64,000 bases of DNA from NCBI RefSeq assembly GCF_019924635.1, contig NZ_CP065037.1, forward strand, positions 2,914,001-2,978,000, in the 5' to 3' direction. The position numbers and the translations under genes are program-made. The notes under the pieces were generated by a model that searched no databases, was not told the origin of the DNA, and saw only the letters and a list, made by a program, of their open reading frames with translations. The DNA comes from Leifsonia sp. ZF2019. GTDB lineage: Bacteria; Actinomycetota; Actinomycetes; Actinomycetales; Microbacteriaceae. Below, piece after piece: positions 26,950 through 38,283 of this stretch (position 1 is the stretch's first letter; every line of letters begins with the position of its first letter).

Positions 26950-27543
26950 ATGGCAACGATCAACGTCCTGCAACCGCCCTATCGCGTCGGCTACTTCGTC
27001 GGCAGCCTCTCCTCGCGATCGATCAACCGCCACCTCGCCCGCGCCCTGATCCGCCTGGCACCCGCCGAGCTGGAGTTCACCGAGATCGAGATCGGCGGCC
27101 TCCCGCTCTACAACAGGGACTTCGACGGCGACTTCCCCGCGGTCGCGCTGGAGTACAAGGCCTCCATCGCCGCACAGGATGCCCTCCTGTTCGTGACACC
27201 GGAGTACAACCGCTCCATCCCGGGAGCCCTCAAGAACGCGATCGACTGGGCGAGCCGCCCGCACGGCGAGAACGTGATCGCCCGCAAGGCGTCCGCCGTG
27301 ATCGGCGCCTCCACCGGGGCCATCGGCACGGCGGTCGCGCAGCAGCAGCTGCGCAGCGTCCTCAGCTTCCTCCAGGCGCCCCAGATGAACGCTCCCGAGG
27401 CCTACCTGCAGCTCAAACCCGGCTTGATCGAGGAGGACGGCACGGTCACCGACGAGGGCACCGAGGCGTTCCTCCGCGGTTTCATGGTGTCGTTCTTCGA
27501 ATACATCGAGCGCGTGCTCACGGTCGTGCCGACGCCCTCCTGA
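26950..27543 (+). CDS. NADPH-dependent FMN reductase family protein
   Basis: 197 residues, flavodoxin-like fold. FMN phosphate loop GSLSSRSINRHLARAL (about 17-32), and TPEYNRSIPGALKNAIDWASRP, the signature of the ChrR/ArsH/YieF quinone and chromate reductase group. It probably makes two-electron reductions of quinones, azo dyes or metals with NAD(P)H. The frame is open much further upstream in a composition shadow, but the ATG at 26950 is preceded by CAGGCT with a 6-nt gap and fits the family. Its end overlaps the convergent phosphoesterase gene by 26 bp. Confidence 0.9.
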   Translation: MATINVLQPPYRVGYFVGSLSSRSINRHLARALIRLAPAELEFTEIEIGGLPLYNRDFDGDFPAVALEYKASIAAQDALLFVTPEYNRSIPGALKNAIDWASRPHGENVIARKASAVIGASTGAIGTAVAQQQLRSVLSFLQAPQMNAPEAYLQLKPGLIEEDGTVTDEGTEAFLRGFMVSFFEYIERVLTVVPTPS

Positions 27544-28030
27544 CCGGAACCAGCCGTACGTCGGCCAGACGGCCGTCCGCGACGGATGCCGTCAGGAAGG
27601 TGCACGCGGGCTGGCGGCGGCGGTCCGTCGGCGACCCCGGGTTCAGCAGCCGCAGGCCGCCCGGCGACACCGTGTCCCAGGGGATGTGCGAGTGGCCGAA
27701 GACGAGCACGTCCGCATCCGGGTAGGCGCGGTCGGCGCGCTCCTCCCTGCCCTGTGCCGCTCCGGTCTCGTGCACGACCGCGAACCGCAGCCCGCCCAGG
27801 TCTGCGCGCGCGACCTCCGGCAGCCGCGCCCGCAACCCCGGACCGTCGTTGTTGCCCCACACGCCGATCAGACGGCGCGAGCGCGCTTCCAGCAGGTCGA
27901 GCGTCGCCTCGTCGACCCAGTCGCCCGCGTGCACGACGACGTCGGCGTCGTCGACCGCCTCGAGGACCTGGTCGGGCAGAGCCCGCGCGCGCTTCGGGAG
28001 GTGGGTGTCGGAGATCAGCAGCAGCTTCAT
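27518..28030 (-). CDS. YfcE/MJ0936-type metallophosphoesterase
   Basis: 170 residues with all the metal motifs of small calcineurin-like phosphodiesterases: ISDTHLPKR at the N-terminus, VVHAGDWV, VWGNNDG, and FGHSHIPW. Members hydrolyse model phosphodiesters with Mn2+ or Ni2+; the natural substrate is not known. The ATG at 28030 is preceded by TAGCGT with an 8-nt gap. It is divergent from an aldo/keto reductase gene whose start is only 48 bp away and overlaps the convergent FMN reductase gene by 26 bp at the other end. Confidence 0.9.
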   Translation of the reverse strand: MKLLLISDTHLPKRARALPDQVLEAVDDADVVVHAGDWVDEATLDLLEARSRRLIGVWGNNDGPGLRARLPEVARADLGGLRFAVVHETGAAQGREERADRAYPDADVLVFGHSHIPWDTVSPGGLRLLNPGSPTDRRRQPACTFLTASVADGRLADVRLVPVRRASARP

Positions 28031-28078
28031 CCCTGTGAACGCTAGAGGAGGCCGCCGCCCGGGGCTAGCGTCGGCCGC

Positions 28079-29110
28079 ATGGAACTTCGCAACCTCGGAA
28101 ACAGCGGCACGATGGTGTCGGAGCTCGCGCTCGGCACCATGACGTTCGGGGCGGAGGCGGATGAGCCGACCTCCCACGCCCTCCTCGACCACTTCCTGGA
28201 GGGCGGCGGCACCCTCGTCGACACCGCGGACGTCTACAGTTCGGGCGTCTCGGAATCGATCATCGGCCGCTGGCTCGCCCGCAACCACGGCCGCCGCGAC
28301 GAGATCGTGCTCGCCACCAAAGGGCGGTTCCCGATGGGCGCCGGGCCGAACGACCTCGGCCTCTCGCGCACCCACCTGCGCCGCGCACTCGACGGCTCCC
28401 TCCGCCGCCTCGGCGTCGACCACATCGACCTCTACCAGCTGCACGCCTGGGACGGCCTCACCCCGCTCGAGGAGACCCTGCGCTTCCTCGACGACGCCGT
28501 CTCGGCCGGGAAGATCTCCTACTACGGCTTCTCGAACTACCTCGGCTGGCAGCTGACCAAGGCGGCGCGGATCGCCGCCGAGCACGGTTGGTCCCCGCCC
28601 GTCACGCTGCAGCCGCAGTACAACCTCCTCGTCCGCGGCATCGAGCACGAGATCGTGCCGGCCGCCCTCGACGCCGGACTCGGCCTCCTCCCGTGGTCGC
28701 CCCTCGCCGGCGGCTGGCTCAGCGGCAAGTACCGTCGCGACGAGAGCCCGACGGGCGCGACGCGGCTCGGCGAGAACCCGACCCGCGGGATGGAGGCCTG
28801 GGACGCCCGCAACGCCGACCCGCGCACCTGGGAGGTGGTCGATGCCCTCGCGGCCGTGGCCGACGAGCTCGGCGCGACCTCCGCGCAGGTCGCCCTCCGC
28901 TGGCTGGCCGACCGCCCGGGCGTCACGTCCGTCATCCTCGGCGCCCGCACCGTCGACCAGCTGGACGACACCCTCCGCACCGCCGACGTGCGCCTGCCCG
29001 ACGACCTCCGCCGCCGCCTCGACGACGCGAGCGCCCCGCGCGCCGAGGTCTACCCGTACGGCGAGCAGGCGGTGGCGCAGCGGCACCGGAAGCGTGAGGG
29101 CGGGCGGTAG
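28079..29110 (+). CDS. Aldo/keto reductase (AKR, potassium-channel beta-like branch)
   Basis: 343 residues. The catalytic tetrad is Asp48, Tyr53, Lys81 and His122 (TLVDTADVYSSG, LATKGRF, YQLHAWD). The NADPH-binding end VILGARTVDQLDDTL is present near residues 283-297. It reduces aldehydes or ketones with NADPH; substrate unknown. TAGCGT ends 7 nt before the ATG, so the mRNA is probably leaderless. Third codon positions are almost all G/C as in neighbours. One of three aldo/keto reductases in the window, each from a different branch. Confidence 0.92.
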   Translation: MELRNLGNSGTMVSELALGTMTFGAEADEPTSHALLDHFLEGGGTLVDTADVYSSGVSESIIGRWLARNHGRRDEIVLATKGRFPMGAGPNDLGLSRTHLRRALDGSLRRLGVDHIDLYQLHAWDGLTPLEETLRFLDDAVSAGKISYYGFSNYLGWQLTKAARIAAEHGWSPPVTLQPQYNLLVRGIEHEIVPAALDAGLGLLPWSPLAGGWLSGKYRRDESPTGATRLGENPTRGMEAWDARNADPRTWEVVDALAAVADELGATSAQVALRWLADRPGVTSVILGARTVDQLDDTLRTADVRLPDDLRRRLDDASAPRAEVYPYGEQAVAQRHRKREGGR

Positions 29111-29265
29111 CACGCCACGCATCGCGCGACGTGGACCAAGAGTCGGGTTTCGCACGCCTTTACCGGACATTCGGTCCAAATCGCCGGGGGCGAGCAGGAA
29201 TCGAGAAGCGTGCGGGAGCGGGATGCGGGAGGCTGGGTTCACCAGAACCCTCAGGAGGACACGCC

Positions 29266-29721
29266 ATGAGCCCCGCCAAGGACGACACCGACGGCTTCAC
29301 CGCCGAGGAGCGCGCCGCCATGAAGGAGCGCGCCCGGGAGATCACGACGAAGCGCGCGTCGAAGAAGCTCTCGAAGGAGGAGCGGGCCGCCGCCGACGCC
29401 GCCGAGGTCGAGGCGACGATCGCCGAGATGACCCCGGAGGAGCAGGCGATCGCCCGGCGGTTGCACGAACTGGTCGCCGAGCACGCGCCCGCCCTCGCGC
29501 CGAAGACCTGGTACGGGATGCCCGCCTACGCGAAGGAGGGGAAGAACATCGTGTTCTTCCAGCCGGCGACGAAGTTCGCGGCGCGCTACTCGACGATCGG
29601 CTTCAACGACCCGGCACAGCTCGACGAGGGCACCATGTGGGCGACGGCGTTCGCGGTCGTCGAGCTGACCCCCGCCGACGAGAAGATCATCGCCGCCCTC
29701 CTGGAGAAGGCGGCGGGCTGA
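29266..29721 (+). CDS. DUF1801-like protein
   Basis: 151 residues. The N-terminal 60 are charged and helical (FTAEERAAMKERAREITTKR, LSKEERAAADAAEVEATIAE). The C-terminal part (APKTWYGMPAYAKEGKNIVFFQPATKFAARYSTIGFND) resembles the DUF1801/YdhG superfamily, whose function is unclear. An AGGAGG at 29253-29258 sits about 7 nt before the ATG and defines the start. It stands alone after the aldo/keto reductase with a 155-bp gap and meets the convergent methyltransferase gene 3 bp after its stop. Confidence 0.8.
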   Translation: MSPAKDDTDGFTAEERAAMKERAREITTKRASKKLSKEERAAADAAEVEATIAEMTPEEQAIARRLHELVAEHAPALAPKTWYGMPAYAKEGKNIVFFQPATKFAARYSTIGFNDPAQLDEGTMWATAFAVVELTPADEKIIAALLEKAAG

Positions 29722-29724
29722 CCC

Positions 29725-31263
29725 TCAGTCCTGGGCCGGGACGATGAGGAGGCCGTCGACCAGCATCCCGCGCACCGCCGGGAGCAGGTCGGCCAGCAGT
29801 GCCCCCTCGTCCACCTCGAGCAACTGGGCGAGGGCGGCGACGATCGCCCCGACGCTCAGCTCGCCGTCGCTCGCGCCGACGAGGGCCGCGAGGCCGGTGT
29901 CCGCCGAGACCGTTCGGCCGAAGCCGCCGCCCTGGCGCAACAGGATCGCGGTCGGCGCGTCAGCACCGGGCCAGAGGTGCCGCTCCTCGGTCACGTCGCC
30001 GGCGACCGCGAGCCGGAGGGTGGCGAGCCCACCGTCGTCGAGGGCGACTTGCAGGTCATGGGCCGCCAGCGCCGCGTCCAGCGCGACGCCGAGTCCGGCC
30101 TCGTTCGCGCCCAGGGAGCCGTGGATGCGCTCGAAGCGACGCAGGGTCGGCGCGCCCTCGGAGCGGCGCAGCAGCAGGTAGCCGAAGCCGACCTGCCGCA
30201 CGTCGCGGGCGTCGAAGTCGTCGAGCCAGGCGGCGAGCAGGCGGTCGAAGGCGTCGGTGCCCGGCTTGGTCCCGCCGTCCCGGATCCACGTCTCGGCGTA
30301 GCCCGGTGCGTCTTCGGTGTCCCGCTCGACGACCCACGCGTCGAGCGGGACGGCGGAGGCGTCGATCCAGCCGCGCACGCGCTCGAGCGCGTCGGCGTAG
30401 CCGTGGTACTCCCAGTTGCCGAGCAGTTGGGCGACACCACCCGGCTCGAGGTGCTCGCCGCAGCCGGCGACGAAGGCGGCGACGAGCGCGTCCCCCACCA
30501 TCCCGCCGTCGCGGTACTCGTAGGCGGGCACGCCGTCGGTGCGCGGGGTGATGACGAACGGCGGGTTGGAGACGATGTGGTCGAAGCGCTCCCCGGCCAC
30601 CGGCTCGAACATGCTCCCGAGCCGGAACTCGATGCCGTCCACATCGTTGAGGTCGGCGTTCAGGGCGGCCAGCTCGAGGGCGCGCTCGGAGATGTCGGTG
30701 GCCACGACGCGTTCGGCGTGCCGCCGCGCGTGCAGCGCCTGGATGCCGCAACCGGTGCCGAGGTCGAGGGCCGTGCGCGCCGGACGCTGGAGCATGAGCC
30801 CGCTGAGGGTCATCGAGGCCCCGCCGACGCCGAGCACGTGATCCTCCGGGAGCGCATGACCCAGCGCGAGCTCACCGAGGTCGGACACGATCCACCACTC
30901 CGCCGCGCCGAGCACGTCGACGAACGCGTACGGGCGCAGATCGACGGACGGGCTCGCCGTGCCGTCGGCCACGCGCAGGAGTCCGAGCTCCCGCGCGCCG
31001 TCGATCCCGAGGCTCGGGAGCGCGTTGTCCGCCGCGGCGACCGGCTGGGGGCGCCCCAGGACGAAGAGCGTCGCGAGCGTGCCCAGGGCGGAGGGCTCAC
31101 GGCGGGCGAGCGCCCGCTCGGCCGGCACCCGCTGGCCGCGGTGCAACGCCTCGGCCGCCTCCTCGCCCCACAGCTCGGTGAGGGCGGCGACGGTGAAGCC
31201 GGCCGCGGTCAGGTCGGAACGGAGGGCCGCGACGGACGCGGCACGATCGGCGGGTGAGCTCAC
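29725..31263 (-). CDS. DUF7059-type methyltransferase (N5-glutamine/N6-adenine class fold)
   Basis: 512 residues. An N-terminal helical region of about 150 residues precedes a class I methyltransferase domain: motif I ALDLGTGCGIQALHA, acidic VVATDIS, and the catalytic VSNPPFVITP. The NPPF motif is that of PrmC-like protein glutamine and DNA adenine methyltransferases. A further C-terminal domain of ~150 residues follows. This three-part build is common in actinobacteria but its target is not established. The GTG at 31263 is the first good start in a frame that is open far upstream; TTG at 31275 is possible. Its 5' end lies 31 bp from the divergent acylphosphatase start. Confidence 0.8.
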   Translation of the reverse strand: MSSPADRAASVAALRSDLTAAGFTVAALTELWGEEAAEALHRGQRVPAERALARREPSALGTLATLFVLGRPQPVAAADNALPSLGIDGARELGLLRVADGTASPSVDLRPYAFVDVLGAAEWWIVSDLGELALGHALPEDHVLGVGGASMTLSGLMLQRPARTALDLGTGCGIQALHARRHAERVVATDISERALELAALNADLNDVDGIEFRLGSMFEPVAGERFDHIVSNPPFVITPRTDGVPAYEYRDGGMVGDALVAAFVAGCGEHLEPGGVAQLLGNWEYHGYADALERVRGWIDASAVPLDAWVVERDTEDAPGYAETWIRDGGTKPGTDAFDRLLAAWLDDFDARDVRQVGFGYLLLRRSEGAPTLRRFERIHGSLGANEAGLGVALDAALAAHDLQVALDDGGLATLRLAVAGDVTEERHLWPGADAPTAILLRQGGGFGRTVSADTGLAALVGASDGELSVGAIVAALAQLLEVDEGALLADLLPAVRGMLVDGLLIVPAQD

Positions 31264-31294
31264 CGGACCATTCAAGCAGGAGCACAATGGGCGT

Positions 31295-31570
31295 GTGATC
31301 CGCAGGAGAGCGATCGTGACAGGGACGGTGCAGGGCGTCGGCTTCCGCTGGGCGGCGCGCGAACAGGCGCAGACGCTCGGCGTCGCCGGCTGGGCGCGCA
31401 ACCGGGCCGATGGCAGTGTCGAGGTGGAGGTCGAAGGCGAGGACGAGCGCGTCGACCGCATGCTCGCGTGGCTGCGGCAGGGGCCTCCCGGCTCCGACGT
31501 GCGGGCCGTGGACGTCTCGGAGGCGGCGACGGACGGCGACGACGGCTTCCGCATCCGGCAGACCGTCTGA
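31295..31570 (+). CDS. acyP: Acylphosphatase
   Basis: 91 residues, the normal size. It has the phosphate-binding loop GTVQGVGFRWAAREQA with the essential Arg, and the catalytic Asn in VAGWARNRADGSVEVEVEG. It hydrolyses acyl phosphates such as acetyl- or carbamoyl-phosphate. GTG start (MIRRRAIVTG); the frame is open upstream but only this start fits the family. It is divergent from the methyltransferase gene and followed by a repeat-containing intergenic region. Confidence 0.93.
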   Translation: MIRRRAIVTGTVQGVGFRWAAREQAQTLGVAGWARNRADGSVEVEVEGEDERVDRMLAWLRQGPPGSDVRAVDVSEAATDGDDGFRIRQTV

Positions 31571-31599
31571 CCAGCCCCGCACGGCCGCGACGCGCTCGC

Positions 31600-31688
31600 G
31601 CGACCGCTACCGTTCGGGACGTCCGCGGCGCGGCGCCGCCCCGCACTCGTCCCGAAACACCGCGCTCGTCCCGAACCGCAGCGGTCGT
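31600..31688. repeat. Intergenic inverted/direct repeat with CGTCCCGAA core
   Basis: CGTCCCGAA occurs twice in direct orientation (31648-31656 and 31667-31675) and once inverted as TTCGGGACG (31613-31621). The outer copies sit in 22-base arms, 31600-31621 and 31667-31688, that are complementary at 19 of 22 positions. The element fills most of the 146 bp between acylphosphatase and the aminotransferase. Confidence 0.6.
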
Positions 31689-31716
31689 TCGCGGCGGAGC
31701 GGTGGACAATGTATGG

Positions 31717-32634
31717 ATGACCCGTGCGACCCTCATGACCGTGACCGCGCCGACCCGTCCCGCCTCGGCGGACGAGCACGGGGTCGACCCCGCCGCCGGC
31801 GACCCCGGCTACGCCCTGGCCGACTTCGGCGCACCGCAGGTCCGCATCACCGACCTCGGCATCACGCGCGGCGATGGGGTGTTCGAGACGATCGCCGTGA
31901 TCGACGGGCACCCGCAGGCGCTCGAACCGCACCTCGGACGGCTGGCCCACTCGGCGGCGCTCCTCGACCTTCCCGAGCCGGATGCGACGGTGTGGCGCGA
32001 GGCCGTGCTCGCCGGAGTCGCGGACTACCGGTCGCGCAACGGCGGCGACGGCGAGCTGTACGCCAAGCTCATCCTCACCCGCGGCGTGGAGGGCGAAGGC
32101 CGGCCCAGCGGCTGGGTGTTCGTCGACGAGGGCGAGGACTTCTCCCGCCAGCGCCGGGGCATCCGCGTTGTGACGCTCGACCGCGGCTGGCCGCACGACG
32201 TCGCCGAGACCTCGCCGTGGCTGCTCGCCGGCGCCAAGACCCTGTCGTACGCGATCAACCGAGCGGCTGGCCGAGAGGCGGCACGTCGCGGCGCGGACGA
32301 CGTGATCTTCCTCAGTTCCGACGGCTACGCGCTCGAAGGGCCCACGTCGAACGTCGTCCTGCTCGCCGACGGCATCGTCCGCACCCCGCAGACCGACCAG
32401 GGCATCCTCGCCGGTACCACGCAGGCCGCCGTGTTCGCGTTCTTCGAGGACCGCGGGTACCCGACCGAGTACCGCCGCATCACCGCCGACGAGCTGCGCT
32501 CCGCCGACGCGCTCTGGCTCGTCTCCAGCGTGCGCCAGGCCGCGCCGATCACCGCGCTCGACGACCGCGAGTACCCCGTCGACGCCGCGCTCGCCGCGGA
32601 CCTGAACGCGTACCTCCTGTCGCGGACGGATTGA
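31717..32634 (+). CDS. Class IV aminotransferase / aminodeoxychorismate lyase-like
   Basis: 305 residues of the fold-type IV PLP family. PLP lysine is Lys174 in AGAKTLSYAINR; RGDGVFETI (51-59) and FLSSDGYALEGPTSNVVL are the other conserved segments. The length and the RGDGVFET motif favour 4-amino-4-deoxychorismate lyase (PabC, folate synthesis) over branched-chain aminotransferase, though D-amino-acid aminotransferase is possible. ATG at 31717 is chosen; a second ATG at 31735 is an alternative. It is a single gene. Confidence 0.85.
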   Translation: MTRATLMTVTAPTRPASADEHGVDPAAGDPGYALADFGAPQVRITDLGITRGDGVFETIAVIDGHPQALEPHLGRLAHSAALLDLPEPDATVWREAVLAGVADYRSRNGGDGELYAKLILTRGVEGEGRPSGWVFVDEGEDFSRQRRGIRVVTLDRGWPHDVAETSPWLLAGAKTLSYAINRAAGREAARRGADDVIFLSSDGYALEGPTSNVVLLADGIVRTPQTDQGILAGTTQAAVFAFFEDRGYPTEYRRITADELRSADALWLVSSVRQAAPITALDDREYPVDAALAADLNAYLLSRTD

Positions 32635-32779
32635 GGCCGCACCCACCGCGAGGGCTCCCCCGCTCGCGCGGTAGACCCCTCGTTACTCCCCGATTCGCGA
32701 CGGTCGGCGCTGCCGTCTAGGCTGAACGCACCGTACCGGCGACGAGGCCGGTTCCACCGTCAGCGGAGGGAGGTCGTCC

Positions 32780-36014
<3,235 letters not shown>

Positions 36015-36050
36015 CCGGATCCCGGGGCCACGGCGGATAGGCTCTCCCAC

Positions 36051-36467
36051 GTGAAGCTGAGGATCACGACGGTGACGGGCAAGATCGCCTACGTCATCGG
36101 CGGCTACGGACTGCTGCTGGCGCTCAACGTGTTCGTGTTCCAGCAGCTCGTCGATCAGACGGTCGACGTGCTCATCGTGGCCGTGCTCAACCTCCTCTAC
36201 GTGGCGTTCGGCGTCCGCACCTTCCGCGGCGCCGAGGAGAACCGCGAGGACCCGCGCGCCTGGTGGCGCGCGACCGCCAAGCCCGCCGCCGGTTTCTGGA
36301 TCGGCGGCGGGCTGGCCGGGGCGGCCTTCGTCTCGGGCGTCGGGGCCCTGGCCAGCCGTCCGGAGAGCTCCTTCATCCCCACCGTCGCGTGCGTCTGCTA
36401 CGCGGCGCTCGCGGCGTTCTACCTCCACTCGTCGGTGCGTCTGCGGACGATGGACACCGCGTCGTAG
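36051..36467 (+). CDS. Small membrane protein of unknown function
   Basis: 138 residues, not recognised as a named family. Four hydrophobic helices are visible: about 12-30 (AYVIGGYGLLLALNVFVF), 38-55, 82-100 (FWIGGGLAGAAFVSGVGAL) and 108-124. A conserved-looking cytoplasmic loop RTFRGAEENREDPRAWW lies between helices 2 and 3. GTG start with TAGGCT ending 7 nt upstream, suggesting its own leaderless transcript. It meets the convergent acyl-CoA ligase gene across a repeat-containing gap. Confidence 0.75.
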   Translation: MKLRITTVTGKIAYVIGGYGLLLALNVFVFQQLVDQTVDVLIVAVLNLLYVAFGVRTFRGAEENREDPRAWWRATAKPAAGFWIGGGLAGAAFVSGVGALASRPESSFIPTVACVCYAALAAFYLHSSVRLRTMDTAS

Positions 36468-36477
36468 GGCGGGTCCA

Positions 36478-36561
36478 GCGGAGGAGATTCCGGCCGACGC
36501 GACGTGCCGTGCCGGGCAGCGGAGGAGTTCCCGGGCGAATGGGGCGAGATCTCCTCCGCTG
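36478..36561. repeat. Intergenic repeat with AGCGGAGGAG core
   Basis: AGCGGAGGAGATTCC (36478-36492) and AGCGGAGGAGTTCCC (36519-36533) are direct copies; GAGATCTCCTCCGCT (36547-36561) is an inverted copy. The inverted copy can pair with either direct copy. The element sits between convergent genes, a few bases before the ligase stop. Confidence 0.55.
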
Positions 36562-36569
36562 CCGCCGAC

Positions 36570-38132
36570 TCACACGGCGGCGCTCTCGAACCGCGCCACC
36601 AACTCGCGCTTCAGCACCTTGCCGCTCGGGCCGAGGGGCAGCGCCTCCAGGATCTCCACGCGGCGCGGGAACTTGTAGGCCGCCACGTGCTCCTGCGAGA
36701 AGGCGATCAGGTCGTCGCCGGTCGTCTCGGCGCCGGGCATCAGCGTCACCGCGGCCATGACCTCCTGGCCGTGCGTGTCGTGGGCGACGCCGAAGACGGC
36801 GACCAGTGCGACGGCCGGATGGGTCGAGAGGACCTCCTCCACCTCGCGCGGGTAGACGTTGTAGCCGTTGCGGACGATCATGTCCTTCTTGCGGTCGACG
36901 ATGGTGATGTAGTCGTCCTCGCTCTTGGTGCCGAGGTCGCCGGTGCGGAACCAGCCGTCGACGACCGCCTCCGCGTCGGCCTGCGGGAGGTTGAGGTAGC
37001 CCTTCATGAGGTTGTGGCCGCGCACGACGATCTCGCCGAGCTCGCCGCGGGGCAGCAGCTCGATGCGGTCGTCGACCTCGGCGTCGGCGATGTCGACGTC
37101 GACGCCCCAGATCGGCGTACCGACGGTGCCGACGCGGGTCGGACGGCCGCGGTGGTTGAACGAGGCGACCGGGGAGGTCTCGGTCAGGCCGTACCCTTCG
37201 TGGACGTCGATGCCGTAGACCTCCTTCATCCGCTCGATGACCGCGACGGGGATGGCCGCGCCGCCGCTCATCCCGTACCGCAGCGGCGGTCGCTCCGGGT
37301 TGGACTTCGCGGCCTCCAGCAAGGCGATGTACATGGTCGGCACGCCGGTCATGATCGTGCAGGCGTGCTCGTTGAGCAGGTCGAGGGCGGTCGCAGGGTC
37401 GAACTTCGGCACGAGGACGACGGCGGCTCCGGCACGGAAGCCCAGGTTCATCACACAGGTCTGGCCGAAGGTGTGGAACAGCGGGAGGCAGCCCAGGATG
37501 CAGTCCGTCGGCAGCACGTCCAGCGCCTCCGCCAGGAGCACGTTCACCTGCTCGATGAGCGAGAAGTGGCAGCCCTCCGCCCCCTTCGGCTTGCCGGTCG
37601 TGCCGCTGGTGTAGAGGATGGTCGCCGTGTCGAACGGGTCGCGCGGGAGGTAGGTGTCGATCGGCTCCGCGGCCGCTGCCTCCGCCTCCAGCCGCGGGAA
37701 CGGCAGCTGCTCGACGAGGTCGTCGGGCACCAGCACCGAGAGGGTCGGAACGCCCGCCAGCGCGGCGCCCTTCGCACCCTCAGCCAGCAGCGGCGCTGCG
37801 CAGATCAGCAGGGCGGCGCCCGAGTCGCGCAGCACATAGTCGATCTCCTCCGCCTTGAGGAGCGCGTGGACCGGGACCACGGATGCGCCCAGCGCGAGCA
37901 CGCCGTAATAGGCGCGCGGGAAGTCGGGGACGTTCGGGATCATCAGCGCCACCCGATCCCCCGGGCCGATCCCGCGGGCGCGCAGCGCTCCCGCGTACCG
38001 CGTGGTCTGCTCCCAGAGATCGGCGTAGCGGATCTCCTGCCCCTGGAAGATCAGCGCGACATTGTCGGGCATGCGATGCGCCGTCTCGGCGAGGATGCTC
38101 GCGACGGACATGGTGGCGAAACCGTGGCTCAT
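36570..38132 (-). CDS. Long-chain fatty acid CoA ligase-like acyl-adenylate synthetase
   Basis: 520 residues of the ANL superfamily. P-loop YTSGTTGKPKGAEGCH (about 180), A5 motif GYGLTETSPVASF, A7 GWFRTGDLGTK and A8 DRKKDMIVRNGYNVYPREVE, with the catalytic Lys near the C-terminus in PLGPSGKVLKREL. It activates a carboxylic acid to acyl-AMP and transfers it to CoA; the overall plan suits medium or long-chain fatty acids, but aromatic acids cannot be excluded. AAGGAGA precedes the ATG at 38132 by 5 nt and fixes the start. Monocistronic, divergent from hrpA. Confidence 0.9.
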   Translation of the reverse strand: MSHGFATMSVASILAETAHRMPDNVALIFQGQEIRYADLWEQTTRYAGALRARGIGPGDRVALMIPNVPDFPRAYYGVLALGASVVPVHALLKAEEIDYVLRDSGAALLICAAPLLAEGAKGAALAGVPTLSVLVPDDLVEQLPFPRLEAEAAAAEPIDTYLPRDPFDTATILYTSGTTGKPKGAEGCHFSLIEQVNVLLAEALDVLPTDCILGCLPLFHTFGQTCVMNLGFRAGAAVVLVPKFDPATALDLLNEHACTIMTGVPTMYIALLEAAKSNPERPPLRYGMSGGAAIPVAVIERMKEVYGIDVHEGYGLTETSPVASFNHRGRPTRVGTVGTPIWGVDVDIADAEVDDRIELLPRGELGEIVVRGHNLMKGYLNLPQADAEAVVDGWFRTGDLGTKSEDDYITIVDRKKDMIVRNGYNVYPREVEEVLSTHPAVALVAVFGVAHDTHGQEVMAAVTLMPGAETTGDDLIAFSQEHVAAYKFPRRVEILEALPLGPSGKVLKRELVARFESAAV

Positions 38133-38283
38133 GGGGTCTCCTTCATCGACGTTGACAAGGGCCGGGTGAGGGCAACCTACAGCACCTACCCGCCGAGGAT
38201 GCTGCGAAGTGCCGCTGTGCCGCCGTGAGCGCCGCCGCCTCGCCCCGTCGCGCCGCCGCTCACGGCGATAGACTGGAGGGCTC

